Shown: positions 26,201 through 35,254, numbered from the stretch's first letter. The stretch is 64,000 bases of DNA from Micromonospora phaseoli (GCF_900109115.1 NZ_FNYV01000004.1:496001-560000), one strand, 5' to 3'. The notes: a model not told the origin generated them from the sequence alone. A program made the numbers and translations.

Positions 26201-29200
26201 ATCGAGGCCCACGGCACCGGCACCGGCATCGGCGACCCGGTGGAGGCGCGGTCGCTGGCCGCCGCGTTCCCGCCCCGCCCCGACGGAACACCCCGCTGGC
26301 TGGGCTCGGTAAAGACCAACCTGGGCCACCTGCTCAACACGGCCGGCATGCCCGCGCTGCTGAAGGTGGTGCTCGCCCTGCGGCACCGGCAGCTGCCACC
26401 GTCGCTGCACCACGTCCGGCCGTCCACCCGGTACGACCTCGACGCGACCGGCTTCGCGGTGGTCACCGCGACCCGCCCGTGGAGCGCGCCCGGACCGCTG
26501 GTCGCCGGGGTGAACGCGTTCGGTTTCGGCGGCACCAACGCCCACGCGGTACTCAGCGAGGCGCCGCGCCGGCCGCCCACACCGGCACCGGCCGACGGCC
26601 ACGTCGGCGGCCAGCTGGTGACGCTCACCGCGCACTCCGCGCCCGCGCTGCGCCGCAGCGCCCGCGACCTCGCCCAACACCTGCGCGCCCACCCGGAGCT
26701 GGCCGCGGCCGACGTGGCCGCCAGCGCCAGCACCGCCCGCGACGACGCCCCGTACCGGCTGGCCCTCGTCGCCACCGCCGACCTGGCCGACCGGCTGGAG
26801 GAGGCGGCGGACACCCTCGCCGACGCGCCGGTCCGCCGCCGCCCCCGCACCGTGTTCGTCTTCCCGGGCGACGGCACACCGGTACCGGCGCCGGTCGTCC
26901 GGGACCTGCACGCTCGGCTGCCGGTCTTCCGGGGCCTGCTGACCGATGCCTGTGCCGCAGCCGGCCCGCTGGCGGGGCGACCCCTGCTGTCCTGGTGCCT
27001 GGCCGAGGACACCCCGGCCGACCGGGACCGGCCCGACCGGCAGGTCACCGCGACGGTGGGCGTGGTGGTCGCCCTGGCGCTGGCCGGGCAGCTCACCGCG
27101 TGGGGGGTACGGCCCGACGCGGTACTCGGACACGGGGTGGGTGAGTTGGCGGCGGCTGCGGCCAGCGGGACGCTCAGCGTCGCCGAGGCGGTCCGGCGGA
27201 CCGTCGCGCTGACCGGCACCGAACCGGGCGGCCCGGCCGACGAAACGGTGCGGGTAGAGATGCGGGCGGCGCTGCGCCGGTTGCTCGACGACGGGTACGA
27301 CACGGTCGTCGAGCTGGGTCCGGCCGGCGATGCCGCCCGCAGCTTCGACGGCAGGGCTGCCGGACCGGTCCGGGTGGTCACGCTGCTGGACGCCCCCGCG
27401 CATCCGGCCGACGCCGGTGCCACCTCGCTGCTGACGGCGGTGGGAGGGCTCTGGTCCCGGGGTGGGCCGCTCGACCGGCTCGCCCTGCATGTCGGCCGGC
27501 GGCGGGTCCCCGTGCCGACCTACCCGTTCGAACGCCGCGCCTACCCGCCCCCGGCGGCAGCGGAGGCGGCCGTACCGCTGTATCTCCCCGCCTGGCGGGA
27601 GGTGCCGCCGGTGGCCGGCGACCGGCCGCCGACGGTCCGGCTGCGCGGCCCGGGGGTCGACGGCCGGTTCGCTGCCGCGTTGACCACCGCGCTCACCGCC
27701 GACGGGATCGAGGTCCACACCGGAGAGCCGGAAACGGCGGTACCGCCGACCGGTCGCGGGTCGATCACGGCCCGCCCCGGCGACGGCGCGTCGACGGCGG
27801 AGGTGACCGTGCTGCTCGCCGGGGCGGCGGTCGACCCGCCCGACGCGACCGCCCTCGACGCCGCCGTGGCCGACCAGGTACGCGCCGTCCGCGCCCTGCT
27901 CGACGAGGGGCTCGACCACCCGGGACGGCTGCTCGTGGTCACCGAGGACGTACACGTCACCGGCTCGGCCGCCGAGCGGCCCCGCCCGGTGCAGGCCGTA
28001 CTGGCCGGGCTGACCACCGCGCTCGCCGACGAGCGTCCCGGCCTGCTGGTTCGCCCGGTGGACCTGTCCAGCCTCGACGGCGAGGCGGCCCGGGTCGACG
28101 CCGTCCGCAGGGAGGTGCGCGGGTTCGTCGACAGCGGGACGTCCGACACCGGTCGACGTGCCGGCGCCACCGGGCCCCAGGGCGCCCCGCCCGGCCCGGT
28201 CGCGGCGATCGGCGTGGCCTGGCGCAACGGGCGCCGCCTCGCCCGGTTCCTCGACCCGGCACCGACATCCACCGACCCGACGTCCGACGGGCCCGGCATG
28301 ACGGGCGATGCCCGACGGCCCGGGGCGGGTGGCGTCCACCTGATCGTCGGCGGCGCGGGTGGCGTGGGCGCCGCACTGGCCCGTACCCTCGCCCGCGCCG
28401 ACCGGCCGACCCTGCTGCTGGCCGGCCGGTCGGACCGGGCACCGGCCGAGCTGCTGACCGAACTGACCGAGCTGGGCGCGGCGGTGACGTACCACCGCTG
28501 CGACGTGACCGTCGCCGCCGACGTCGACGCGCTGCTCGCCGGGGCACCACGGCTGGACACCGTGTTCCACGCCGCCGGCACGGTCCGGGTCGGCACCCTG
28601 CGGGTGAAGTCCACCCGGGACGTGCTCGCCGTGCTGGCCCCGAAGGTACGCGGCAGCTACCTGCTCACCGAGGCGCTGCGCCGGCACCGCCACGACCGCG
28701 CGGCGCTGGTCGGGTTCTCGTCGGTCAGCGCGGTGCTGCCCGGCCTGGCCGGGGCGATCGGGGACTATGCCGCCGCCAACGCGTTCCTCGACGCGTTCGC
28801 CGCCGCGCACCGGGCCGCCGGCCGCCGCGTCCAGGCGGTCGGCTTCGCCGCGATCACCGACATCGGCATGGCGGCCCGCACCGGCGGCACCGGCACCGGG
28901 GCGTTGCCCGTGCGCGACGCGTTGCGCGCGCTGGCCCTCGCCCGCCGCCTCGACGCCGCCCACCTCGTCGTCGCGGACCTGCGCCGCCGAGCCGATCCCC
29001 ACGCTCCAGCATCCACTGCCCCGACGTCCACTGCCCCGACGTCCACCACCCCGGCGTCCACCGCCGTCGCCGGCCGCACCGCCGGCCGGCCGCGGCCCGA
29101 CGCCGCCCACGACGGGCCGAACCGGGACGAGGTGGCCCGGCTGCTGCGACGGCTGCTCGCCGAACCGCTGCACCGCCGGCCCGACGAGATCGCCGACGAC

Positions 29201-32200
29201 GCGTCGTTCCTCGCCCTCGGCCTGGACTCGCTGGCCGCGGTGGACCTGGTCAAGCGGTTGGAGGAGGAGATCGGCCGTGATCTGCCGGTCACCCTCTTCT
29301 TCGAGTACACCACCGTCGCCGAGCTGGCCGCCCACCTGACCGCGACCACCGACGCCGCGTCACCACCGGCTGCCTGCACAGTGGAACAGCCGGCACCGGT
29401 ACACGAACCCGGGCCGCGACCGTCGGCGCACGGCGAGCCGTTCCCGCTGACCGCCGTGCAGCGGGCGTTCCACGTCAACGAACGGCTGCACCCCACCGTC
29501 GCCAGCTACGCCTTCGTCCAGCAGACCATCACCGGCACCATCGACGCGACGTTGCTCGGCCGGGCCCTGGCCCACCTGGAGACACAGCACCCGATGCTGC
29601 GCGTCCGGTTCGTGCCGGGCACCGGGGCCGGTACGCCCCGCCAGGTGATCCTGCCGCCGACCGAACAACCGGCGCCGGCCTGGTACGCGGTGCAGCCGCT
29701 CACCGGCCCGCTGGGCGCCCTTGCGGAGCGGCTGTGCAACACCCCGGTCGACCTCACCCGGCAGCCGCCGCTGCGGGCGGTGCTCGTCCGGGAGACCCCC
29801 GACCGGGCCCACCTGCTGCTGGTGCAGCACCACGCCGCCGGGGACGGGTTCAGCCTCAACCTGCTCAGCGAGGAGCTGTGGTCCGGCTACACCGCGCTGT
29901 GCCACGGCCGGACACCGCCACCATCACCCGCGCCCGGCTTCGACGCGTACGCCCGCGCGGTCACCCCACCAACGGCGCAGGACCTGTCGTACTGGCAGGA
30001 CCGCCTCTCCGGGGACGGCTGGACACTGCCGCTGCCGTACGACGGCGACCGGGCTGCGCCCCCCGCACCGCCGTACCTGACCCACCAGGGTGACCTGGAC
30101 GCGGACCTGGTGGCAGCGCTGCGCGACCGGGCAGCCGCCGCCGGCGTCTCCCTGTTCCATCTGCTCCTCGCCGGGTACGTCCGGTGCCTGTCCCGGTGGA
30201 GTGGGCAGCAGTCGGTGCCGGTGACCGTGGCCCGGGCCGGTCGCGACGCCCGGCTGCCCGCTATCGGGCGGATCGTCGGCCCGTTCGCCGACACCCTGCC
30301 GCTACGCATCGACACGGACCCGGACGAGCCGACCGGCCAGCTCGCCGACCGGCTGCGGGTGGCCTGGTCCGCCGCGCAGCGGCACGGCTCGGTCACCAGC
30401 CTCGACCTGGCCCGCCTGCTCGACCGACCCGGGGCCGGCCCGCGCACCGCGAGCCCGGCCGGCTTCAGCTTCGCCCGGTTCCCGGTCACCCGGGATCCCG
30501 ACTGCCCCGTCACCGTCACCCCGACGGCGGCCGGATCCGCGTCCGCCGCCACCCGACTCAGCCTGCTCTGCTGGGAGTCGGGCGCGGGCCTCGGCCTGTC
30601 CTGGAACTTCCCGCTACGACTGTTCACCCGGGCGACCGTGGCCCGGCTCGCCGCCGAACACCGGCAGGAACTCGTCGCGCTCGCCGCCGGGCGGCGGCAG
30701 CCCGCACAGCCCGGTGCGGCCGCCGGTGGCGATGTCACCGCGCGGATCCGGGCGGTCTGCCGGCGTACCCCCGACGCGGTGGCGGTCGACACCGGCGACG
30801 GCAGCCTGACCTACCGGGCGCTGGACCTGGCCGCCGACCGGGTGGCCGGGCTGCTCACCCGCCAGGGGGTACGCCCCGGCGACCGGGTCGGCCTGCTCAC
30901 GGCACCCGGACCGCAGACGGTCGTCGGGGTGGTCGGGATCCTGCGGGCGGGCGCCGCCTGGGTGCCGCTGGACGCCGCGCACCCGCCGGCCCGGCTCACC
31001 GACCACCTGGTTCGCGCCGGGGCCGAGCTGCTGCTGCATGACGACGAGTGTGCCGCCACCGCGGCCGGCCTCGTCCACGCGGCCCGGCCGATCCGGCTCG
31101 CCCCGCCCACCTCCGACAGCGCGGCGGACGCGACCACGGACAGCGGGACCGGCCCGCAGGCGCCACCGCCGGCACCGGAGCACCCGGCGTACGTGATCTT
31201 CACCTCGGGGTCGACCGGTCGACCGAAGGGCGTACCGGTCACCCATCGGTCGATGTCGACCTACCTCGACTGGGCCATCGCCAGCTTCGGCTACCGGCCC
31301 ACCGACCGGCTCGCCCAGACCTCGTCGAGCTGCTTCGACGCCTCCGTCCGACAGATCCTGGCACCGCTGCTCGTCGGCGCCACCGTGGTCACCTTCACCC
31401 GATCCCTGCTCCGCGACCCGCAGGCGCTGCTGTCCCGGATCGAGCGGGACCGGATCACCGTGTGGAGCTCGGTACCCACGCTGTGGGAGCGGATCCTGCA
31501 CGCCGCCGAGGAGCACGTGGCCCGCCACGGCGTCGCGCCGGACCTGACCGCGCTGCGTTGGGTGCATGTCGGCGGGGAGGAGTTGTCGCCGGTGCCGGTC
31601 CGGCGCTGGTTCGACCTGTTCGGCGACGACTGCCGGATCACCAACCTGTACGGCCCGACCGAGGCGACCATCAACGCCACCTGGCACCTGATCGACCGCC
31701 GCCCGGACGACGCGGTACGCCGGCTGCCGATCGGCCGCCCGGTCGGCGCGGCGGTGGTGCACGTCGTCGACCCCGCCGGGCGGACCTGCCCGCCCGGCGT
31801 GGCCGGCGAGCTGTACCTGGGCGGCGTCGGCCTGACCGCCGGCTACCTCGGCGAGCCGGAGCTGACCGACGCGGCGTTCGTGGTCCGTGAGGGCCAGCGG
31901 TTCTACCGCAGCGGTGACCGTGGCCGGGTCGCGGCGGACGGCACCCTGGAGTTCCTGGGCCGGCTGGACGACCAGGTGAAGATCCACGGGTACCGGGTGG
32001 AGCCCGGCGAGATCGAGGCGGTGCTGCGGACGCATCCGGCGGTCGCCGCCGCCGCCGTGCTGCACCAGGCCGATCCGCACCCACGGCTGCACGCCTTCGT
32101 GCTGCCCACGTCGCAGTCCACCCCGACCGTGGCCGACCTTCGCGCCCACCTCGCCGCCCGGCTGCCGGAGCACATGGTTCCCGCCCGCCTCCAGTTGCTG

Positions 32201-35200
32201 GACAGCCTGCCGCTGACCGCCACCGGCAAGATCGACCGCGCCCGGTTGCTGGCCCACACCGGCACCCGACCGGCGACCGCCCGGGAGCACGCCGCCACCA
32301 CGACCGGCCCGCACCCCGCCACCACGACCGGCCCGGTCACCGGCCCGGTCAGCGGCACCGAGGCGAGCCTGGCCCGGATCTGGGCCGACCTGCTAGACGT
32401 ACCGGCGGTCGGCCCGGACGACGACTTCTTCGCCCTCGGCGGCGACTCCATCCTGATCCTGGAGGTCTTCGCCCAGCTCCGGGAACGGTTCCCCACCGCC
32501 CTGCGCCCGACCGCCATCTACGAGCACCGGACCCTGGCCGCCCTCGCTGCCGCGATCGACACCGCCGCCGATCCAGCCTCCGGTTCCGCCGGCCCGGCTG
32601 CGGGCCTGTCCCCGGCGCCGGCCACCCCGGGCCCTTCCTTCTGCGCACCGGCTGCCGGCCAGCCCGCCCCGGACACCAGCCCGGCCGGCCCGTTTCCGGT
32701 GACGGCCACCCAGCGCGGTTTCCTGCTCGCCGACGCGGTCGTACCCGGCGCCGGCACGGCCTGGCTGGCCCGCCTCCGGCTGCACGGACGACTGCGCCGC
32801 GACATCTTCCAACGCGCCGTGGACCTGCTGGTCGCCCGACACCCGATGCTCCGGACCGTCTTCCCCGCCGGCGCCCGGCCGCCGGTACAGCAGGAGCTGC
32901 CCGTCTCGATGCGGCTACCGGTCGAGTACGAGACCCTTGCCCAGCACAGCGACGTGGCCGCCCGGGTGGCCGAGGAACGCCGCCGACGGTTCGAGCCGTG
33001 GGCGTGGCCCCTGCTCCGGCTGCGCCTGCTGACGGTCACGCCGGACGAACACGTCCTGCTGGTGCACGCACACCACCTGATCGGTGACGGTTACAGCGCC
33101 GCCCTGCTGGGCCACGAACTGCTGGCGGCCTACCACCGCCAGGCCGACGGATCGCCCGACCCACTTCCGCCGCTGCGTACGAGCTTCCGGGACTACGTGA
33201 CGCTGCTGGAACGCCGCTCCACCGCCGCGCCGGACCCGGCAGCCCGGGCCTGGTGGGCTCGGCGATTCGGTCCGCCGTACCGGCCACCGGTCCGGCGCGC
33301 CGACACCGACCGCAGCCCGGACGCGGACCGCCCCGAGGCCGACGGCGCACCAGGGCAGCGGACCCGATCGGCCCCGGTACGCGGCTTCACCCTCGACCTC
33401 ACGGTCGTCGCCGGACTGCGCCGGCTCGCGGCCGAAGCGGCGAGCACCCTGTACGCCCCCGTACTCACCGCGTACCACCGGGCGCTGGCCCGCCTCACCA
33501 GCCAGGACGACCTGGTCGTCGGGCTGGCTGTCACCGGACGCGACCACCCGCTGCCGGACCTGCACCGCGTCTTCGGTCCCTGCGCGGCCATGCTGCCGCT
33601 CCGCCTGACCGGCACCGCCGCGTTCCCCACCCACCTCGCCCACGTCGCGGCCGAGGTCGCCGCCGCCCGGCAGCACGCCGATCCACCGTCCATCGCGGCG
33701 GCCGTGCCCACCGGACGGCCCGACGGCGCGCCGACCGGTGCCCAGTTCTTCTTCAGCTTCCTGGACTTCGACGCGCTCGACCCGGTCCTGGCGCTGGGGT
33801 CGGCCGACGACCCGCCCCCGGCCGCCCCGTCCGGCCACACCGGCTCCGCCGCGCCGACCCGGCTGCGCCTGACCTGGGACGAGGAGACCGAACTCGCCCC
33901 GCCACCGATCGGCACCGACCTGTTCCTGACCGCCCGGCCCGGACCCGACGGCCTGCGGGTCACCCTGCGCGGCTCCCCCACGGCGGTGTCCCCCACCGAC
34001 CTGGACCGCCTGGTGGACTGGCTTCGTACCGACCTCACCACGGCAGCGGCCGAACAGTCGCGCCGCGGCACCCCGGAGCGCCCCGACCCGAACCTCGCCA
34101 CCGCGCCTGCCGTGGTGCCGTCGACCAGGTTGACCGCAGCCATCGTCGGATACCTGCCACCACCCGCGCAGCTCGCCGCCATCGCCGGCCTGCCCGCCGG
34201 CAGCCTGCCCCGCGAACAGCTCCGCGAACTGCTCTTTCCCGCCGGTCGGCCCCGCCTGCTGGAGGAGCTGACCACGCCGCTGGGCACCTCCGGCTTCGTC
34301 TGCCTGCCCCGCTTCTCCGACGAACTGACCGCGGCCGGGGAGACACTGGCCGCCGAGACCGCCGCCGCGGTCGATCTCGCCGCCACCCTCGGCGCGGCCT
34401 GCGTCTCACTCGCCGGCCTGATTCCCGCGCACACCGGCTACGGCATCGGCGTGCTCCGGCGTACCCGCACCGCCACGGCGATCACCACCGGCCACGCCGC
34501 CACCGTCGTCTCCGTGGTCCTGACGGTCGAGGCCGCGCTGGCGGCGAGCGGGCGGCACCTGGCCGGCAGTACCCTCGCCGTCGTCGGCCTCGGCTCGATC
34601 GGCTTCTCCTCGCTACGGCTGCTGCTGGCGCGCGCACCCCGGCCACCGGCACGGCTGGTGCTCTGCGACATCCCCTCGGCCGCGCCCCGCCTGCGAGACC
34701 AGGCCAACCGGCTGCGGTCCGACGGATTCGCCGGCACCGTCGAGATCTGCGCGACGACCTCGACGGTGCCCGACCCCGGCTACGCCGCTGACCTGATCAT
34801 CGGTGCCACGAGCGCGGCCACCGAACCACTCGACGTCGACCGGCTGCGCCCCGGCACGATCGTGGTGGACGACTCCTTCCCGCACGCCCTGAACCCGGTC
34901 CGGGCGCTGGCCCGGATGCGACACGACCGCGACGTCCTCGTCGTCGGCGGCGGCCTGCTGCACGTCGCGGAGACCACCCGGACCGTACCGGCGGACCTGC
35001 CACCGGCCGCGATCGCCGGGCACGCGGCAGGCTTCGGCCTGCCCGGCGCGGTCGCCTCCTGTCAACTCGAATCGCTGCTGCGGGCCGCCAGCCCGACCCT
35101 GCCGGTGGTGCACGGCCTGGTGGACGACTCGACGGCGGCGACGTACGCACAGGCGCTGACCGAGGCGGGGATCGGCGCCGCACCGCTGCATCTGCTGCAC

Positions 35201-35254
35201 CAACTCGTTGATGCGGACCTACCCGCAGCGTTACCAGCCGGACCACCGGCGTAA
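23294..35254 (+). CDS. Hybrid PKS-NRPS megasynthase: FAAL-ACP-KS-AT(degenerate)-KR-ACP-C-A-PCP-C-AAR-like reductase
   Basis: 3,986 residues, GTG start without a strong ribosome site. FAAL about 1-560 (FLQFSSGSTGAPRG, YGLAEATLAVTF) activates a fatty acid. ACP1 has Ser622. KS about 680-1095 has Cys838, His973 and His1012. The AT remnant (about 1186-1420) has GHGVGE with Gly1281 in place of the catalytic Ser and lacks the subdomain with the catalytic His. KR about 1680-1860 (GGAGGVG, Tyr1825). ACP2 Ser1979. C1 has HHAAGDG with His2180. A about 2480-2985 (YVIFTSGSTGRPKG, YGPTEATIN, TGKIDR). PCP Ser3052. C2 has HHLIGDG with His3261. Residues about 3610-3986 resemble cyanobacterial acyl-ACP reductase: AITTGHAATVV, AVVGLGSIG near 3761, VVGGGLLH, and Cys3923 in ASCQLESLL. 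Predicted: fatty acid load, one extension, ketoreduction, amino-acid coupling, reductive release. No thioesterase, PPTase or exporter is in the window. Confidence 0.93.
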   Translation: MQTATGSGGQRTLLDVLLDAADRRPDQVVVHLREDGTERTVTVRELRDESLRVAGGCHAAGIAPGTPAILLADAGDDFQPMFWGTLAAGLIPVPLPPEPSRVRAVRDLLTDAVVVTDDATATTVDGLPGPVLRLAALRAGTPPDELPRRTPDDVAFLQFSSGSTGAPRGVELTHANVLSNVEQARLASGARPDDVLVTWMPFFHDMGLIGTHLTPLAIGCKQIRIPPLAFAKRPALWFTAAHRHRATLLSAANFALAMAVRRVPADTLAALDLSRVRCLVVGAEPISAAVWRAFLDHTRAAGLDPAAPRPVYGLAEATLAVTFPPAGEVAAPLVLDRAALSLGRAVPTQPGGHAVELMDLGHPVHGCEIRVVDDRHRPVVENRVGLIEVRGPNVARGYHRAPQASRETFVDGWLRTGDLGFLRAGRLCVTGRAKDVVFVNGRTFHAPDLEAVAAATPGLPTGVTAVVGCTDPDSGGERIVVFVAWARPPAGAAGVLDATRARVAEAAGHHDVRVLPLPPGAFARTTSGKLRRRRMRDRYLAGDFADREHRWHPPAPVTVPAPASTAAEPPATTPAGPPTGDPWRLPRREVERIVRTVWAGVLDRPADTIGLDDRFLAIGGSSLKAMEVLAGLEDALSTTFAPADLRDCPTVATLTDRILAGPGVAPTRPAAAPTGGYAAPMAVIGMACRFPGADDPDQFWRRLVDGVDEVRPVPAHRWTPQGDHPRWGSFLDDPMLFDAEFFGLTESEARLTDPHARLFLEIGYEALERAGYAGPRRQGRRIGVFAAVGDSAYPELLAADGPVAAPAALVGNLRNLVAARLAQTLDLTGPAIAVDTACSSALVALHLAARSLAAGECDIAVVGGVNLNLTETAYRLLDAAEALSPTGRCRAFDADADGFVPGEGGAALVLCRPADAHAAADPVLALVTGTAVGNDGRSLSLLAPNPHRQWEVIARAYADAGIDPAAVSYIEAHGTGTGIGDPVEARSLAAAFPPRPDGTPRWLGSVKTNLGHLLNTAGMPALLKVVLALRHRQLPPSLHHVRPSTRYDLDATGFAVVTATRPWSAPGPLVAGVNAFGFGGTNAHAVLSEAPRRPPTPAPADGHVGGQLVTLTAHSAPALRRSARDLAQHLRAHPELAAADVAASASTARDDAPYRLALVATADLADRLEEAADTLADAPVRRRPRTVFVFPGDGTPVPAPVVRDLHARLPVFRGLLTDACAAAGPLAGRPLLSWCLAEDTPADRDRPDRQVTATVGVVVALALAGQLTAWGVRPDAVLGHGVGELAAAAASGTLSVAEAVRRTVALTGTEPGGPADETVRVEMRAALRRLLDDGYDTVVELGPAGDAARSFDGRAAGPVRVVTLLDAPAHPADAGATSLLTAVGGLWSRGGPLDRLALHVGRRRVPVPTYPFERRAYPPPAAAEAAVPLYLPAWREVPPVAGDRPPTVRLRGPGVDGRFAAALTTALTADGIEVHTGEPETAVPPTGRGSITARPGDGASTAEVTVLLAGAAVDPPDATALDAAVADQVRAVRALLDEGLDHPGRLLVVTEDVHVTGSAAERPRPVQAVLAGLTTALADERPGLLVRPVDLSSLDGEAARVDAVRREVRGFVDSGTSDTGRRAGATGPQGAPPGPVAAIGVAWRNGRRLARFLDPAPTSTDPTSDGPGMTGDARRPGAGGVHLIVGGAGGVGAALARTLARADRPTLLLAGRSDRAPAELLTELTELGAAVTYHRCDVTVAADVDALLAGAPRLDTVFHAAGTVRVGTLRVKSTRDVLAVLAPKVRGSYLLTEALRRHRHDRAALVGFSSVSAVLPGLAGAIGDYAAANAFLDAFAAAHRAAGRRVQAVGFAAITDIGMAARTGGTGTGALPVRDALRALALARRLDAAHLVVADLRRRADPHAPASTAPTSTAPTSTTPASTAVAGRTAGRPRPDAAHDGPNRDEVARLLRRLLAEPLHRRPDEIADDASFLALGLDSLAAVDLVKRLEEEIGRDLPVTLFFEYTTVAELAAHLTATTDAASPPAACTVEQPAPVHEPGPRPSAHGEPFPLTAVQRAFHVNERLHPTVASYAFVQQTITGTIDATLLGRALAHLETQHPMLRVRFVPGTGAGTPRQVILPPTEQPAPAWYAVQPLTGPLGALAERLCNTPVDLTRQPPLRAVLVRETPDRAHLLLVQHHAAGDGFSLNLLSEELWSGYTALCHGRTPPPSPAPGFDAYARAVTPPTAQDLSYWQDRLSGDGWTLPLPYDGDRAAPPAPPYLTHQGDLDADLVAALRDRAAAAGVSLFHLLLAGYVRCLSRWSGQQSVPVTVARAGRDARLPAIGRIVGPFADTLPLRIDTDPDEPTGQLADRLRVAWSAAQRHGSVTSLDLARLLDRPGAGPRTASPAGFSFARFPVTRDPDCPVTVTPTAAGSASAATRLSLLCWESGAGLGLSWNFPLRLFTRATVARLAAEHRQELVALAAGRRQPAQPGAAAGGDVTARIRAVCRRTPDAVAVDTGDGSLTYRALDLAADRVAGLLTRQGVRPGDRVGLLTAPGPQTVVGVVGILRAGAAWVPLDAAHPPARLTDHLVRAGAELLLHDDECAATAAGLVHAARPIRLAPPTSDSAADATTDSGTGPQAPPPAPEHPAYVIFTSGSTGRPKGVPVTHRSMSTYLDWAIASFGYRPTDRLAQTSSSCFDASVRQILAPLLVGATVVTFTRSLLRDPQALLSRIERDRITVWSSVPTLWERILHAAEEHVARHGVAPDLTALRWVHVGGEELSPVPVRRWFDLFGDDCRITNLYGPTEATINATWHLIDRRPDDAVRRLPIGRPVGAAVVHVVDPAGRTCPPGVAGELYLGGVGLTAGYLGEPELTDAAFVVREGQRFYRSGDRGRVAADGTLEFLGRLDDQVKIHGYRVEPGEIEAVLRTHPAVAAAAVLHQADPHPRLHAFVLPTSQSTPTVADLRAHLAARLPEHMVPARLQLLDSLPLTATGKIDRARLLAHTGTRPATAREHAATTTGPHPATTTGPVTGPVSGTEASLARIWADLLDVPAVGPDDDFFALGGDSILILEVFAQLRERFPTALRPTAIYEHRTLAALAAAIDTAADPASGSAGPAAGLSPAPATPGPSFCAPAAGQPAPDTSPAGPFPVTATQRGFLLADAVVPGAGTAWLARLRLHGRLRRDIFQRAVDLLVARHPMLRTVFPAGARPPVQQELPVSMRLPVEYETLAQHSDVAARVAEERRRRFEPWAWPLLRLRLLTVTPDEHVLLVHAHHLIGDGYSAALLGHELLAAYHRQADGSPDPLPPLRTSFRDYVTLLERRSTAAPDPAARAWWARRFGPPYRPPVRRADTDRSPDADRPEADGAPGQRTRSAPVRGFTLDLTVVAGLRRLAAEAASTLYAPVLTAYHRALARLTSQDDLVVGLAVTGRDHPLPDLHRVFGPCAAMLPLRLTGTAAFPTHLAHVAAEVAAARQHADPPSIAAAVPTGRPDGAPTGAQFFFSFLDFDALDPVLALGSADDPPPAAPSGHTGSAAPTRLRLTWDEETELAPPPIGTDLFLTARPGPDGLRVTLRGSPTAVSPTDLDRLVDWLRTDLTTAAAEQSRRGTPERPDPNLATAPAVVPSTRLTAAIVGYLPPPAQLAAIAGLPAGSLPREQLRELLFPAGRPRLLEELTTPLGTSGFVCLPRFSDELTAAGETLAAETAAAVDLAATLGAACVSLAGLIPAHTGYGIGVLRRTRTATAITTGHAATVVSVVLTVEAALAASGRHLAGSTLAVVGLGSIGFSSLRLLLARAPRPPARLVLCDIPSAAPRLRDQANRLRSDGFAGTVEICATTSTVPDPGYAADLIIGATSAATEPLDVDRLRPGTIVVDDSFPHALNPVRALARMRHDRDVLVVGGGLLHVAETTRTVPADLPPAAIAGHAAGFGLPGAVASCQLESLLRAASPTLPVVHGLVDDSTAATYAQALTEAGIGAAPLHLLHQLVDADLPAALPAGPPA
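29012..29071 (+). repeat. Four 15-bp tandem repeats in the KR-ACP linker of the megasynthase
   Basis: Units of TCCACTGCCCCGACG and variants encode a Ser/Thr-Ala-Pro linker between KR and ACP2. A second short repeat, two copies of an 18-mer starting GCCACCACG, lies at 32294-32335 in the A-PCP linker. Confidence 0.75.

Noticed and set aside
26850..27560. AT truncation as a sequencing frameshift
   Set aside because: The frame is continuous, with intact C-terminal AT linker and downstream domains in phase; a deletion plus substitution in the gene explains it better.
29012..29071. CRISPR-like short repeats
   Set aside because: 15-bp in-frame units without spacers inside a coding linker; no CRISPR array or cas gene was seen anywhere in the window.
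23261..29335. A 2,000-codon open frame on the minus strand opposite the megasynthase
   Set aside because: Shadow of the GC-biased coding strand: low-complexity Gly/Arg/Val composition, no domain, fully antisense to clear FAAL/KS/KR domains.
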